A stretch of 64,000 nt of DNA from Rhodoferax koreense. Its GTDB lineage: Bacteria > Pseudomonadota > Gammaproteobacteria > Burkholderiales > Burkholderiaceae_C. A program made the translations under genes and the position numbers. A model generated the notes under the pieces. That model was not told the DNA's origin. It saw only the letters and a program-made list of their open reading frames with translations, and searched no databases. This document shows positions 25,908 to 34,729 of this stretch, in pieces. Positions within the stretch are counted from its first letter, which is position 1; every line of letters starts with the position of its first letter. The stretch lies in NCBI RefSeq assembly GCF_001955695.1, contig NZ_CP019236.1:5736474-5800473 (forward strand), read 5' to 3'.

Positions 25908-26774
25908 CTAGGCTGCGGTATCGCGGCCCATGGGAAAACGCCGGTCGAGCCATTGCCGCAGCAGGGCGAACACCGGCTCGCTGTCGAGCTCGTTGAAGAG
26001 ATCGTGGTACAGGCCCTCGAAACAATGGGCCGTGACGATGCGCGGCGGCGCGGCGCTGGCGAAGGCGCGGCTGCCATCGGGTGGCACGAGTTTGTCGCCG
26101 CCCGCATACAGCAGCAGGGTCGGCACCGCCCAGGTCGCCGCGCGCGCGAGCAGGATCGGCCCGCTGTCGGTGATGAAGCGCGCCATGCGCGCGGACATGC
26201 GGTTGTGGCAGTACCGGTCGGCGCGGTAAGCCTGCACCACGGCCGGGTCGTGCGACAGGAAGGCCGGGTCGAGCCCGTTGTGCAGCCGCAGATGCGGCGC
26301 GATGGCGGGCACGGTGGCCAGGGCCAGCCGCTGCACCGCGTTCAGGCCGTGGTCCAGCCCCGGGGAAGACAGCACCAATCCTTCGATCGGGCGTCGCCCC
26401 ATGGCGGCGAAGCGCGCGGCCACCAGCGCCCCCAGGCTGTGGCCGAGCACCACCAGCGGCATGCCGCGCGGCATGCGGGCGCGGGTGCTCTCGAGCACGT
26501 CATCGAGATCGTCGATCAGCCGCGTGGCGCTGGGCAGCCGCCCACGGGACCCGCCGGATTCGCCGTGGCCGTATTGGTCGTAGCCGCGCACGGCGAAACC
26601 CCAGGCATTGAGCCGCTGGGCGACGTGGTCGTAACGCGCGGCGTGTTCACCCAGGCCGTGCACCAGCACGACCACGCCACGCATCGGCCGGTCTTCGCCC
26701 AGCGGCCAGTCTTGCACCGCCAGGTTTTCGCCGTCGCCGGCGGTGAAGGTGGACAGCGTGGATTCGACGTTCAT
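25908..26774 (-). CDS. Alpha/beta hydrolase, monoacylglycerol-lipase-like
   Basis: A 288-residue serine hydrolase (Hydrolase_4 family). The oxyanion-region motif VLVHGLGEHAARYDHVA and DQYGHGESGGSRG identify the monoglyceride lipase/lysophospholipase group. The nucleophile is the Ser in VVLGHSLGAL (about 118), and the likely Asp and His lie in LLYAGGDKLVPP and FEGLYHDLFNE. No signal peptide is seen. It follows the M20 peptidase gene by 26 bp. The physiological ester is not predictable. Confidence 0.88.
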   Translation of the reverse strand: MNVESTLSTFTAGDGENLAVQDWPLGEDRPMRGVVVLVHGLGEHAARYDHVAQRLNAWGFAVRGYDQYGHGESGGSRGRLPSATRLIDDLDDVLESTRARMPRGMPLVVLGHSLGALVAARFAAMGRRPIEGLVLSSPGLDHGLNAVQRLALATVPAIAPHLRLHNGLDPAFLSHDPAVVQAYRADRYCHNRMSARMARFITDSGPILLARAATWAVPTLLLYAGGDKLVPPDGSRAFASAAPPRIVTAHCFEGLYHDLFNELDSEPVFALLRQWLDRRFPMGRDTAA

Positions 26775-26800
26775 CCGGATGCCGTCGTCGGAACGTGATT

Positions 26801-28282
26801 TCAGGAGCCGCTGGCACCGCCCTGGCCGAAGCGCGAAATCACCTGCGCCACCGCGGCGGTGAGCTTCTTCGCATACGGCACGTGCAGGAATTCATTCGGG
26901 CCATGGGCATTGCTCTTGGGGCCGAGCACGCCGCAGACCATCATCTGGGCCTTCGGGAATCCTTGCGACAACATGTTCATCAGCGGGATCGTGCCGCCCT
27001 GGCCGATGTAGCCGCAAGGTGCGCCGAAGTGCGCGGAGGAGGCCTCGTTCAGCGCCTGTTCGAACCAGGGTGCGGTGCTCGGCGCGTTCCAGCCGGTGGC
27101 CGCGCCTTCGGGGTGGAAGGTGACCTTGGCCTGGTAGGGCGCGTTGTCCTCGAGCAGGGCCTTGAGCTTTTGCACGGCCTCGGGCGCATCCACCAGGGGC
27201 GGCAGGCGCAGCGACAGCTTGAACGCGGTGTAGGGGCGCAGGACGTTGCCGGCGTTCTTGAGCTCGGGGAAGCCATCGGCGCCGGTCACGCTCAGCGTGG
27301 GACTCCAGGTGCGGTTGAGCAGCGCCTGAACCGGCTCGGTGGTGGTGGGCAGCGCAAAGGCGGTGGCGCCGTCGCAATCGTAGTGCGCCCATGGAAACCG
27401 CTTGTAGATTTCGTCGCCCAGGATGGCGGCCGTGGCGCGCGCCTGGGCCAGCCGGTCGGCCGGCACCTCGCAGTGGAAGCTGGCCGGCAGCAGGCGGCCG
27501 GTGGCGCTGTCTTCCAGCCGGTCGAGCACCTGGCGCATGATGCGAAAACTCGACGGCACCAGGCCGCTGGCGTCACCGGAATGCACGCCTTCGGTCAACA
27601 CCTCGACCTTGAGCACACCGCTGGCCATGCCGCGCAGGCTGCTGGTGAGCCAGAGCTGGTCGTAGTTGCCCGCGCCCGAATCCAGGCAGATCACCAGCGC
27701 CACCTCGCCCAGGCGCGGCCGCAGCGCGTCCACGTAGGGCAGCAGGTCGTAGGAGCCGCTTTCCTCGCAGGTCTCGATCAGGCCGACGATGCGCGGATGC
27801 GGTGCGTTCTGCGCCTTCAGCGCCTGGATCGCGGTGATGCTGGCGTAGACCGCATAACCGTCGTCTGCGCCGCCGCGGCCGAACAGCTTGCCGTCCTCGT
27901 ACTTCGGCGTCCATGGGCCGAGGTCGTTGCGCCAACCGTTGAACTCGGGCTGCTTGTCGAGGTGGCCGTACATCAGCACCGTCTCCACCGTCTGCGTGCC
28001 GCTGGCCGCGACTTCGAAGAACAACACCGGCGTACGGCCTTCCAGGCGCACGATCTCGAGCTTCAGGCCTTCGACCTTCTGCGACTCCACCCAGGCCGCG
28101 GCATTGCGCATCACCGTTTCCAGGTAGCCATGGGCCGCCCATTCCTTGTCGAAGGACGGCGATTTGGCGGGAATCTCGATGTACCTGGTGAGCTCGGGTA
28201 CGAGCGTTTCGTCCCAGGCGCGGCTGACCTGGGACAAGGCTTCGGTCGCGTTCAACACGGCGGCGGGGACACGGGCGTTCAT
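26801..28282 (-). CDS. M20 family metallopeptidase
   Basis: A 493-residue di-zinc peptidase of the M20/ArgE/CNDP-dipeptidase type. Metal ligands are evident in MYGHLDKQPEF (His), GRGGADDGYAV (bridging Asp), ETCEESGS (Glu pair), CLDSGAG (Asp) and the C-terminal HGPNEFLHV (His). The dimerisation domain lies around residues 210-370. Such enzymes hydrolyse dipeptides or N-acyl amino acids in the cytoplasm; the substrate is open. Likely one transcript with the downstream hydrolase gene. Confidence 0.92.
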   Translation of the reverse strand: MNARVPAAVLNATEALSQVSRAWDETLVPELTRYIEIPAKSPSFDKEWAAHGYLETVMRNAAAWVESQKVEGLKLEIVRLEGRTPVLFFEVAASGTQTVETVLMYGHLDKQPEFNGWRNDLGPWTPKYEDGKLFGRGGADDGYAVYASITAIQALKAQNAPHPRIVGLIETCEESGSYDLLPYVDALRPRLGEVALVICLDSGAGNYDQLWLTSSLRGMASGVLKVEVLTEGVHSGDASGLVPSSFRIMRQVLDRLEDSATGRLLPASFHCEVPADRLAQARATAAILGDEIYKRFPWAHYDCDGATAFALPTTTEPVQALLNRTWSPTLSVTGADGFPELKNAGNVLRPYTAFKLSLRLPPLVDAPEAVQKLKALLEDNAPYQAKVTFHPEGAATGWNAPSTAPWFEQALNEASSAHFGAPCGYIGQGGTIPLMNMLSQGFPKAQMMVCGVLGPKSNAHGPNEFLHVPYAKKLTAAVAQVISRFGQGGASGS

Positions 28283-28391
28283 GGTGGGCTCCTGCAGGTT
28301 GGGTTGGGTTTTCCAGGCCGGAAACCGTATGCCTTATTGCACCACAAGCCCGCCCCGCCGTGCCATTCGCCGGGGCTTCGGTAACGCGGTG

Positions 28392-30383
28392 TTACTTCAA
28401 CCGGGGATGGGCGTTGGCCGGCGGTGGAGCGATCCGAGCGGTCGGGTCCGCGGCGTGGCCGAGATGGAACACCTTCACCGCCTCCGACAGCCGCTCGGCC
28501 TGCTCCTTCAGGCTCTCCGAGGCGGCGGCAAACTCCTCGACCAGGGCCGCGTTCTGCTGCGTCATCTGGTCCAGCTGGGTGACGGCGGTGTTGACCTGCG
28601 CGATGCCCTGCGACTGCTCGGAGGCGGCCGCCGTGATCTCCGCCAGCATCGCGCCGACCCGCTGCACCGAGGCGACGATCTCGTCCATGGTGCTGCCAGC
28701 CTGGCGCACCAGGCGCTCGCCGTTGTCCACCTTCTCCACCGAGCTGCCGATCAGCGCCTTGATCTCACGCGCGGCCGTGGCCGAGCGCTGCGCCAGGCTG
28801 CGCACTTCGCTCGCCACCACCGCAAAACCCCGGCCCTGTTCGCCGGCGCGCGCGGCTTCGACCGCGGCATTGAGCGCCAGGATATTGGTCTGGAAGGCGA
28901 TGCCGTCGATCACGCCGATGATGTCGCCGATGCGCCGCGAACTGTCGTTGATGTCGCTCATCGTCGCCACCACCTGCCCGACGACCTCGCCGCCGCGCGC
29001 GGCCACCTCGGAAGCCGAAGCCGCCAGCCGGTTGGCCTGCTGCGAGGCATCGGCCGACTGGCGCACGGTGCTGGTGAGCTGCTCCATGCTGGCCGCCGTC
29101 TGCTGCAGGCTGCTGGCCGTCTGCTCGGTGCGTGCCGAGAGGTCCTGTGCGCCGCCCGCGATTTCGGCGCTGGCCGCATGGATGCGCTGCGCCGACGATT
29201 GCACCTGGCGCAGGGTGTCGAGGTAGCGCCGCCGCATGCCCTCGACCTCGCGCACCAGGGTGCCGATCTCGTCCGTGCGGTCGCTGTGGAAGGCCTGGGT
29301 CAGGTCGCCCTGCCCGACCGCTGTCACGGCCGTGGTCAGGCCCGCCAGCGGCTGGCTCACCATCCGGCGGATCGTCAGGTACAGGCCGAGGCCCAGCAAT
29401 GCGGTGGCCAAGGCCAGCAAGCCCCAGATCACCCGCATGGCCTCGCGTGGCGCGCGCATGGCCTCGGCGTCCGACACCTCGGCCACCACCCACCATTTGC
29501 TCGCCTGTGCCTTGCGCAGCAGCGACCATTCGTCGTCAGCCGGCGGGCCGACGAGGTTGGGCGCGGCCTCGGCGTAACCGTCGGGCGCGGCGGCCAGTGC
29601 GGCGAGGAATTTCTCGGCCTGCGGGAAAGCCTCGAGGACCTTCTTGCCCTTGGCCTGCGGATGCACCAGGAACACCGCCTCCGACAGGCCCGAGCGCGGG
29701 TCGACCACATACAGGCCGCCGGTCTCGAAGAAGCGCACTTCGGCCACCTGCTTGGCCACGGACGCATCGAAAGCCGAGACATCGGTGCCGACGAACAGGA
29801 TGCCGACCACCTGCCCGGCCGCATCCAGCGCCGGTTCGTAATGGGTCATGTAGGGTTTGCCGAACAGCACGGCGCGGCCGGTGTAGGTCTGGCCGGCGAG
29901 CATCAAGGCGTAGGCCGGATGCGCGCGGTCGAGCAGCGTGCCCATGGCGCGTTCGCCGTCCTGCTTCTTCAGCGACGTGGTGACGCGCAGGAAATCGTCG
30001 CCCTTGCGCGCGAACACCGTGGCCACGCTGCCCGTGTCCCGGGTGAACTTGTCGACGGTGCTGAAATCGTTGTTGATGGGCTTGCCGCCGCTCAGGAGTT
30101 CGCCGCTGGACGGCTCCAGCACCAGCTTCGCATCGAAATACGCCTTGAATCCGCCGAAGGCCCGCAACAGGATGTCGCGGCTCATCTGGTCGGCCGAATC
30201 CACCACGGTCACGATGCTCTGCACCTTGTCGGCGACATTGCGGCGCACGTCGGCGCGCGCGTTGCGTTCTTCGATGACGCTGAGGGCCATGCTGATGGCG
30301 AACAGGACGATGGCCAGCAGCGCGATGGCGCGCCATGCAAGCTGGCGGGCGACGGAGCGGGAGCCGGTCGAGGTGGGTTTCAT
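28392..30383 (-). CDS. Methyl-accepting chemotaxis protein
   Basis: Inner-membrane chemoreceptor of 663 residues. Two membrane helices (about 16-35 and 340-362) flank a periplasmic domain of the Cache_3-Cache_2 type ([25 protein letters not shown]). A HAMP domain follows, then a methylation/signalling coiled coil with the conserved hairpin tip [20 protein letters not shown] and [18 protein letters not shown]. There is no C-terminal NWETF-like pentapeptide. The ligand is unknown. No other chemotaxis genes are nearby. Confidence 0.93.
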   Translation of the reverse strand: MKPTSTGSRSVARQLAWRAIALLAIVLFAISMALSVIEERNARADVRRNVADKVQSIVTVVDSADQMSRDILLRAFGGFKAYFDAKLVLEPSSGELLSGGKPINNDFSTVDKFTRDTGSVATVFARKGDDFLRVTTSLKKQDGERAMGTLLDRAHPAYALMLAGQTYTGRAVLFGKPYMTHYEPALDAAGQVVGILFVGTDVSAFDASVAKQVAEVRFFETGGLYVVDPRSGLSEAVFLVHPQAKGKKVLEAFPQAEKFLAALAAAPDGYAEAAPNLVGPPADDEWSLLRKAQASKWWVVAEVSDAEAMRAPREAMRVIWGLLALATALLGLGLYLTIRRMVSQPLAGLTTAVTAVGQGDLTQAFHSDRTDEIGTLVREVEGMRRRYLDTLRQVQSSAQRIHAASAEIAGGAQDLSARTEQTASSLQQTAASMEQLTSTVRQSADASQQANRLAASASEVAARGGEVVGQVVATMSDINDSSRRIGDIIGVIDGIAFQTNILALNAAVEAARAGEQGRGFAVVASEVRSLAQRSATAAREIKALIGSSVEKVDNGERLVRQAGSTMDEIVASVQRVGAMLAEITAAASEQSQGIAQVNTAVTQLDQMTQQNAALVEEFAAASESLKEQAERLSEAVKVFHLGHAADPTARIAPPPANAHPRLK

Positions 30384-30500
30384 GGCTTCCTTCCAGGTTG
30401 AATCGTGGGCGGTGCAAGACGCCGCACGGCGCAGTGAGCGCGCATGCTATACGGCCGTACCGTCCTGACCAGAAGCAATTCCTGCGCCGGCCCGCCCTGG

Positions 30501-31313
30501 CTACAGACCGTAGGCGACCCGCGCCGTTGCGCCGAAGACCTGCTCCCGCGCCTCGGGCGGCACCAGCGCCTGCGCCAGCCCGAACCACTCGGCGTAGCCG
30601 CCGGCGAGTTCCAGCACCGGCCAATCGCTGCCCCAGAGTGTGCGCGCGGGCCCGAAACATTCGAGCACGAAGCCGGCATGGCGCCGCAGTGCCTGTCCGC
30701 TCGCGCCGGGACCGGCCTCGTTCCACAGGCCCGAAAGCTTGCAGAAGGCCGAGGTGTCGCCGGCCAGCCGACGCAGGCCTTCGGCCCAGTCGTCCCACTG
30801 GCCCGCGGCGATGTCGGGCTTGGCGCCATGGTCGATCACGATGCGCAGGTCGGGATGGCGCATGGCCAGCGCGAGGATGCGCGGCAGGTGCACCGGCTTG
30901 ACCAGCGCGTCGAAGACGAGGCCGGCCGCCGCCATGGCGTGCAGCGCCGGCTGCACGCCCGGCTGTAGGATCCAGTCGGGGTCGGCGATGTCCTGCAGCA
31001 TCGGCCGCAGGCCCTTGAGCTTGGGCCGGCGCGCCAGCATCTCGATACGCCGCGGCGCATCGGCCGCGAGCATGTCGACCCAGCCCACGACACCGAGCAC
31101 GTCGGGCGCCGCATCGGCCTGCTCGAGCAGGAAGGCCGTCTCTGCCTCGGTCGGCGCGGCCTGGACCACGATGCCGGCGCGGAAGCCGCAGGGCCGGCTC
31201 ACGGCGCGCCAGTCGTCGAACGCCACGTCGCGGTAGATCGGTGCGAGTGCCGGTGTGAGCCAGCCGTAGTCGGCGCGCGCGAGTCGCCAGATGTGGAAAT
31301 GCGCGTCGATCAT
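30501..31313 (-). CDS. Amidohydrolase-2 family lactonase (L-fucono-lactonase-like)
   Basis: A 270-residue TIM-barrel hydrolase of the COG3618 group. It has the N-terminal metal motif IDAHFHIW, RIVIDHGAKPDI, FCKLSGL and the C-terminal LWGSDWPVLE. Members open sugar-1,4/1,5-lactones. Its ATG overlaps the stop of the aldose dehydrogenase gene (ATGA), so dehydrogenase and lactonase are translated together and would carry out L-fucose to lactone to L-fuconate. L-rhamnono- or other deoxy-sugar lactones are alternatives. Confidence 0.8.
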   Translation of the reverse strand: MIDAHFHIWRLARADYGWLTPALAPIYRDVAFDDWRAVSRPCGFRAGIVVQAAPTEAETAFLLEQADAAPDVLGVVGWVDMLAADAPRRIEMLARRPKLKGLRPMLQDIADPDWILQPGVQPALHAMAAAGLVFDALVKPVHLPRILALAMRHPDLRIVIDHGAKPDIAAGQWDDWAEGLRRLAGDTSAFCKLSGLWNEAGPGASGQALRRHAGFVLECFGPARTLWGSDWPVLELAGGYAEWFGLAQALVPPEAREQVFGATARVAYGL

Positions 31314-32380
31314 GGCAGCGGCGCCTCGGCAGGCATCAGCGCTTCGTCGCGCAGGGCTTGCCAGAAGGCCGGCGCAATGGCGTGGCCCATCATCGTCACC
31401 GCGTCCTGCCAGTGCGCGATGGTCTGCGGACCGGCCATGACGATCTCCACCGCGGGATGCGCCAACGGAAACCGCAGCGCCGCGGCACGCAGCGGAACCT
31501 GAAAGCGATCACAAACGGCCTCGATCGCAGCGGTGCGGGCGATCCACGCCTCCGGCGCCGGCCCATAGTTGAAGCGCACCGGATGCCCGGCCGTCACGCC
31601 TTTCACACCCGTGGCGAGGATGCCGGAATTGAACACGCCGCCCAATGCGATGCGCACACCGCGCTGCTCGCACAGCGGCAGCAACGCCGGCAGGGCCGCG
31701 TGGTCGAGCAGGCTGTAACGACCGGCGAGCAGCAGGCAGTCCAGCTCGGCTTCATGCAACACGTCGAGACAGACCTGTACGTCGTTCACCCCGAGGCCGA
31801 TGTGGCGCACCAGGCCTTCGGCCCGCATGCGCCGCAACTCGGGCAGCGCTTCGGTGATCACCTGGCGCAGCACCTGCGGATAGGCATCGCCATGGCAGGC
31901 AGCGTCGCAGTCGTGCACATAGGCCACGTCCAGCCGCGCCAGGCCAAGCCGCTGCAGGCTGTCTTCCACGCTGCGGCGCACGCCGGCGGCGGAATAGTCC
32001 CAGCGCTGGTTGAAAGGCAACACCTCGATGTAACTGTTCTGCGCGCGCGCGGCGTGCGCATCGGGCACGAGCACGCGGCCGACCTTGGTGGACAACACGA
32101 AACTCTCGCGCGGCACGCCGCGCAGCGCATGGCCAAAACGGTGCTCGCTCAGTCCGTTGCCGTAATGCGGTGCGGTGTCGAAGGTGCGGCAGCCGGCCTG
32201 CAGCGCGGCGCTGATCACGGCTTCGGCGGCTTCGTCCGAGATGGCGGTGAACAGGTTGCCGAGCGCGGCGCCGCCGAGGCCGAGCGGCAGGCCATTCGCC
32301 ATCGGCGGGTAGATGTTGGCTGCCGCGCAGGGCGGCGGGCCGGAAACAGTGGGCGTCGTGGTGGAGGCAGGGGTTTTCAC
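31310..32380 (-). CDS. Aldo/keto reductase, L-fucose (D-threo-aldose) 1-dehydrogenase-like
   Basis: A 356-residue NAD(P)-dependent aldo/keto reductase. The catalytic tetrad is Asp68 and Tyr73 (DTAPHYGNGLSE), Lys99 (STKVGR) and His156 (YVHDCD). VLPFNQRWDYSAAGVRRSVE is typical of the D-threo-aldose dehydrogenase branch, which oxidises L-fucose, L-galactose or D-arabinose at C1. The first 28 residues are a Pro/Thr-rich extension, and ATG codon 27 (MANGLPLG) is an alternative start. It diverges from the fucose mutarotase gene, supporting an L-fucose role. Confidence 0.85.
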   Translation of the reverse strand: MKTPASTTTPTVSGPPPCAAANIYPPMANGLPLGLGGAALGNLFTAISDEAAEAVISAALQAGCRTFDTAPHYGNGLSEHRFGHALRGVPRESFVLSTKVGRVLVPDAHAARAQNSYIEVLPFNQRWDYSAAGVRRSVEDSLQRLGLARLDVAYVHDCDAACHGDAYPQVLRQVITEALPELRRMRAEGLVRHIGLGVNDVQVCLDVLHEAELDCLLLAGRYSLLDHAALPALLPLCEQRGVRIALGGVFNSGILATGVKGVTAGHPVRFNYGPAPEAWIARTAAIEAVCDRFQVPLRAAALRFPLAHPAVEIVMAGPQTIAHWQDAVTMMGHAIAPAFWQALRDEALMPAEAPLP

Positions 32381-32505
32381 GGATAGGCGATCGTTTGCGT
32401 TGACCTATAGTAGAACTAACATGTCAGTGCGTCTACAGTAGATTCCCTGAAATCGCCAGAAGCTCGCCACCCCCGTCGATCCATTCATTTCCAGCTCACG
32501 TCACC
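32381..32505. promoter_or_regulatory. Divergent control region of the deoxy-sugar cluster
   Basis: This 125-bp gap separates the leftward dehydrogenase-lactonase unit from the rightward mutarotase-regulator-transport unit. It holds a direct repeat, TATAGTAGA (32406-32414) and TACAGTAGA (32434-32442), 28 bp apart, and a TTGACC at 32400-32405. These are candidate sites for the GntR regulator encoded just downstream; no full promoter can be called with confidence. Confidence 0.4.
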
Positions 32506-32931
32506 GTGCTCAAAGGCCTGTCTCCCCTGCTGTCTCCCGATCTGCTGCACGTGCTCGCCTCGATGGGCCATGGCGACGAGATCGTGCTGGCCGACGCATT
32601 CTTCCCCGCGGCCACCCATGCCAAGCGCCTGGTGCGGCTGCCCGGTGTGGCGGCGAACGATGTACTCAATGCCGTGTTGTCCGTGTTCCCGCTCGACGAC
32701 TTCGTGCCGCATGCCGCGTTCACCATGCAGGTGGTGGGCGACGCGACCGCCGTTCCGCCGGCCGTGGCCGATTTCACCGCCACGCTGCGGCGCCATGGCG
32801 GTGATGCGCCGGCCACCCTCGAACGCTTCGCCTTCTACGAACGTGCGGCCCAGGCCTTCGCCATCGTGGCCACCGGCGAAACGCGGACCTACGGCAACAT
32901 CCTGCTGAAGAAAGGCGTGGCCGCACCATGA
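32506..32931 (+). CDS. fucU: L-fucose mutarotase
   Basis: A 141-residue RbsD/FucU family protein that interconverts alpha and beta anomers of L-fucose. The N-terminus (LSPLLSPDLLHVLASMGHGD with His22) and ADAFFPA, plus the C-terminal TYGNILLKKG, are FucU hallmarks. The start is GTG 32506 with no obvious ribosome site. It opens the rightward operon and its stop overlaps the GntR start (ATGA). It is the strongest pointer to L-fucose as the substrate of the whole cluster. Confidence 0.9.
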   Translation: MLKGLSPLLSPDLLHVLASMGHGDEIVLADAFFPAATHAKRLVRLPGVAANDVLNAVLSVFPLDDFVPHAAFTMQVVGDATAVPPAVADFTATLRRHGGDAPATLERFAFYERAAQAFAIVATGETRTYGNILLKKGVAAP

Positions 32932-33797
32932 ACGCACGCGCATCCAACCCGGCGATGGCGCCGGCCCGCGCCGCGCCGCGCAAGAGCGCTGCCAAGCCGG
33001 TGGCCAAGTCGGTGGCCAACCGCACGCTGGCCGCCGTGCCTTCGGGCGCATCGAGCCAGCGAGCGCGCGCCTACCAGGGCTTCACCCAGCAGATCCTGAG
33101 CGGCAGCATCCGCCCCGGCCAGTTCGTGTCGCAACGCGAACTCATGACGCTGCTCGACATGCCGCTCGGTGCGGTGCGCGAGATGATCCCGCGCCTGGAA
33201 GCCGGCGGCCTCGTCAAGACCGTGCCCCAGCGCGGCCTGCAGATCGCGCATGTGGACCTGAAGCTGATCCGCAACGCCTTCCAGCTGCGCGCCATGATCG
33301 AGCGCGAGGCGGTGCGGCTGTTCGTGCGCAGCGTGAGCGCGACCGAACTCGACGAGATCGAGGCCGCGCACCACGACATCCTGAACCGCGCGCGCCGCGC
33401 CGGCGTGGACCGGCCCGACGCCGACCTGCTCGACGACGCGCAGTCCGTCGATTGGGGTCTGCACGACCGCATGGTCGACGCCATGGGCAATGAAATCCTC
33501 TCCGAGATCTACCGCGTGAACAGCCTGCGCGTGCGGCTCATCACGCTGGAGCAGACGGTGATCACCCCCGCACGGCTGATCCCGGCCATGGAAGAGCACC
33601 TGGTCTTCATCTCGGCCCTGAAGCGGCGCGACGAGGCCGCCGCCATCGCCGGGCTCGAAGAACACATGGAAAGCGCGCGTAGCCGTGTGCTCAGCACCTC
33701 GCCCGACGTGCTGCGCAGCGACTGGCCTGCCGCCACCGCAGCGCCCGCCGCACCCCGCAAAACCACCCCCTCGAACACCACCAGGAGACACCCTTGA
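32928..33797 (+). CDS. GntR family (FadR/FCD-type) transcriptional regulator
   Basis: A 289-residue DNA-binding regulator. The winged helix spans about residues 47-115 (QQILSGSIRPGQFVSQREL, PLGAVREMIPRLE), and an all-alpha FCD ligand domain follows (IRNAFQLRAMIEREAVRLF; the metal/ligand His motif around DWGLHDRMVDAMGNE). Both ends are unusual: about 45 Ala/Lys/Arg/Pro-rich residues precede the helix-turn-helix and about 25 similar ones end the protein. It is sandwiched by 4-nt overlaps between fucU and the aldolase gene, so it very likely controls this cluster. Confidence 0.9.
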   Translation: MNARASNPAMAPARAAPRKSAAKPVAKSVANRTLAAVPSGASSQRARAYQGFTQQILSGSIRPGQFVSQRELMTLLDMPLGAVREMIPRLEAGGLVKTVPQRGLQIAHVDLKLIRNAFQLRAMIEREAVRLFVRSVSATELDEIEAAHHDILNRARRAGVDRPDADLLDDAQSVDWGLHDRMVDAMGNEILSEIYRVNSLRVRLITLEQTVITPARLIPAMEEHLVFISALKRRDEAAAIAGLEEHMESARSRVLSTSPDVLRSDWPAATAAPAAPRKTTPSNTTRRHP

Positions 33798-34708
33798 CCC
33801 ATGCCATCGAAGGCCTTTGGCCCGCATTGCTGATGCCGTTCCAACCGGACGGCCAGCTCGACCTTCCCCGCACCATCGCCCACGCCAAACGCATGATGGC
33901 CGCGGGCAGCGACGGCGTCACGCTGTTCGGCACCACGGGCGAAGGCCTGGCCTTCAGTGTGGCCGAGCGCAAGCGGGTGCTCGAAGCGGTGCTGGCCGCC
34001 GGCATCACGCCCGACCAGGTCATCACCACCACCACGGCCTGCGCGCTCGAGGAGGCCATCGACCTCGGCCGCCACGCGATCGCGCTCGGCGTGAAGCGCC
34101 AGCTCTACATGCCGCCGTTCTTCTTCAACCATCCGCGCGATGCGGGTGTGGTCGAATGCGTGAGCCAGGTCATCCAGGGCATCGGCAACGACAGCCTGCA
34201 GATGCTGCTCTACCACTTTCCGTCGCTGGCCAACGTGGGCTTCTCGCACACGGCCATCGCCGAGCTGGTGCGCCGCCATCCGAAACAGGTGATCGGCGTG
34301 AAGGACAGCTCGGGCGACCTCGAACATTCGCTCGGTCTGGTGAAGGCTTTCCCCGCGTTGTCGATCTTCGTCGGCTCCGAGCCGCACATCGCGCCGGTGA
34401 TGCGTGCTGGCGGCTCGGGTTCGGTCAACGGCATGGCGAACGTGGCACCACACCTGCTGCGCCGCATCATCTCTTCGCCGCAGACCGTGTCCAAGGCCGA
34501 CGAACAACTGGTGCTCGACCTGCTGCGCCTGATGACCGTGCTGCCCGGCATGCCTTTCGTCAGCGCCTACAAGGTCGGCCTGGCCGAGCAGATGGGCGAC
34601 GACGTCTGGCTCAACGTGCGTGCACCGCTGACCAAACTCGAGCCCGAAGAAGAAAAAGCCGTGCGCGAGGTGTACCGCGCGACGAATCAGAGCTTCGACA
34701 CCATCTAA
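33794..34708 (+). CDS. Dihydrodipicolinate synthase family aldolase
   Basis: A 304-residue class I aldolase of the DapA/NAL/KDG-aldolase superfamily. The Schiff-base lysine is Lys170 in VIGVKDSSGD and the catalytic tyrosine is Tyr140 in LLYHFPS; GTTGEG (46-51) binds the keto-acid carboxylate. The start is TTG 33794, supported by AGGAG at 33783-33787 and by its TTGA overlap with the GntR stop. In this cluster it probably cleaves 2-keto-3-deoxy-L-fuconate to pyruvate and L-lactaldehyde (inference). A biosynthetic DapA role is unlikely given the neighbours. Confidence 0.85.
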   Translation: MTHAIEGLWPALLMPFQPDGQLDLPRTIAHAKRMMAAGSDGVTLFGTTGEGLAFSVAERKRVLEAVLAAGITPDQVITTTTACALEEAIDLGRHAIALGVKRQLYMPPFFFNHPRDAGVVECVSQVIQGIGNDSLQMLLYHFPSLANVGFSHTAIAELVRRHPKQVIGVKDSSGDLEHSLGLVKAFPALSIFVGSEPHIAPVMRAGGSGSVNGMANVAPHLLRRIISSPQTVSKADEQLVLDLLRLMTVLPGMPFVSAYKVGLAEQMGDDVWLNVRAPLTKLEPEEEKAVREVYRATNQSFDTI

Positions 34709-34729
34709 ATCAACACCAGGAGACAAGCC

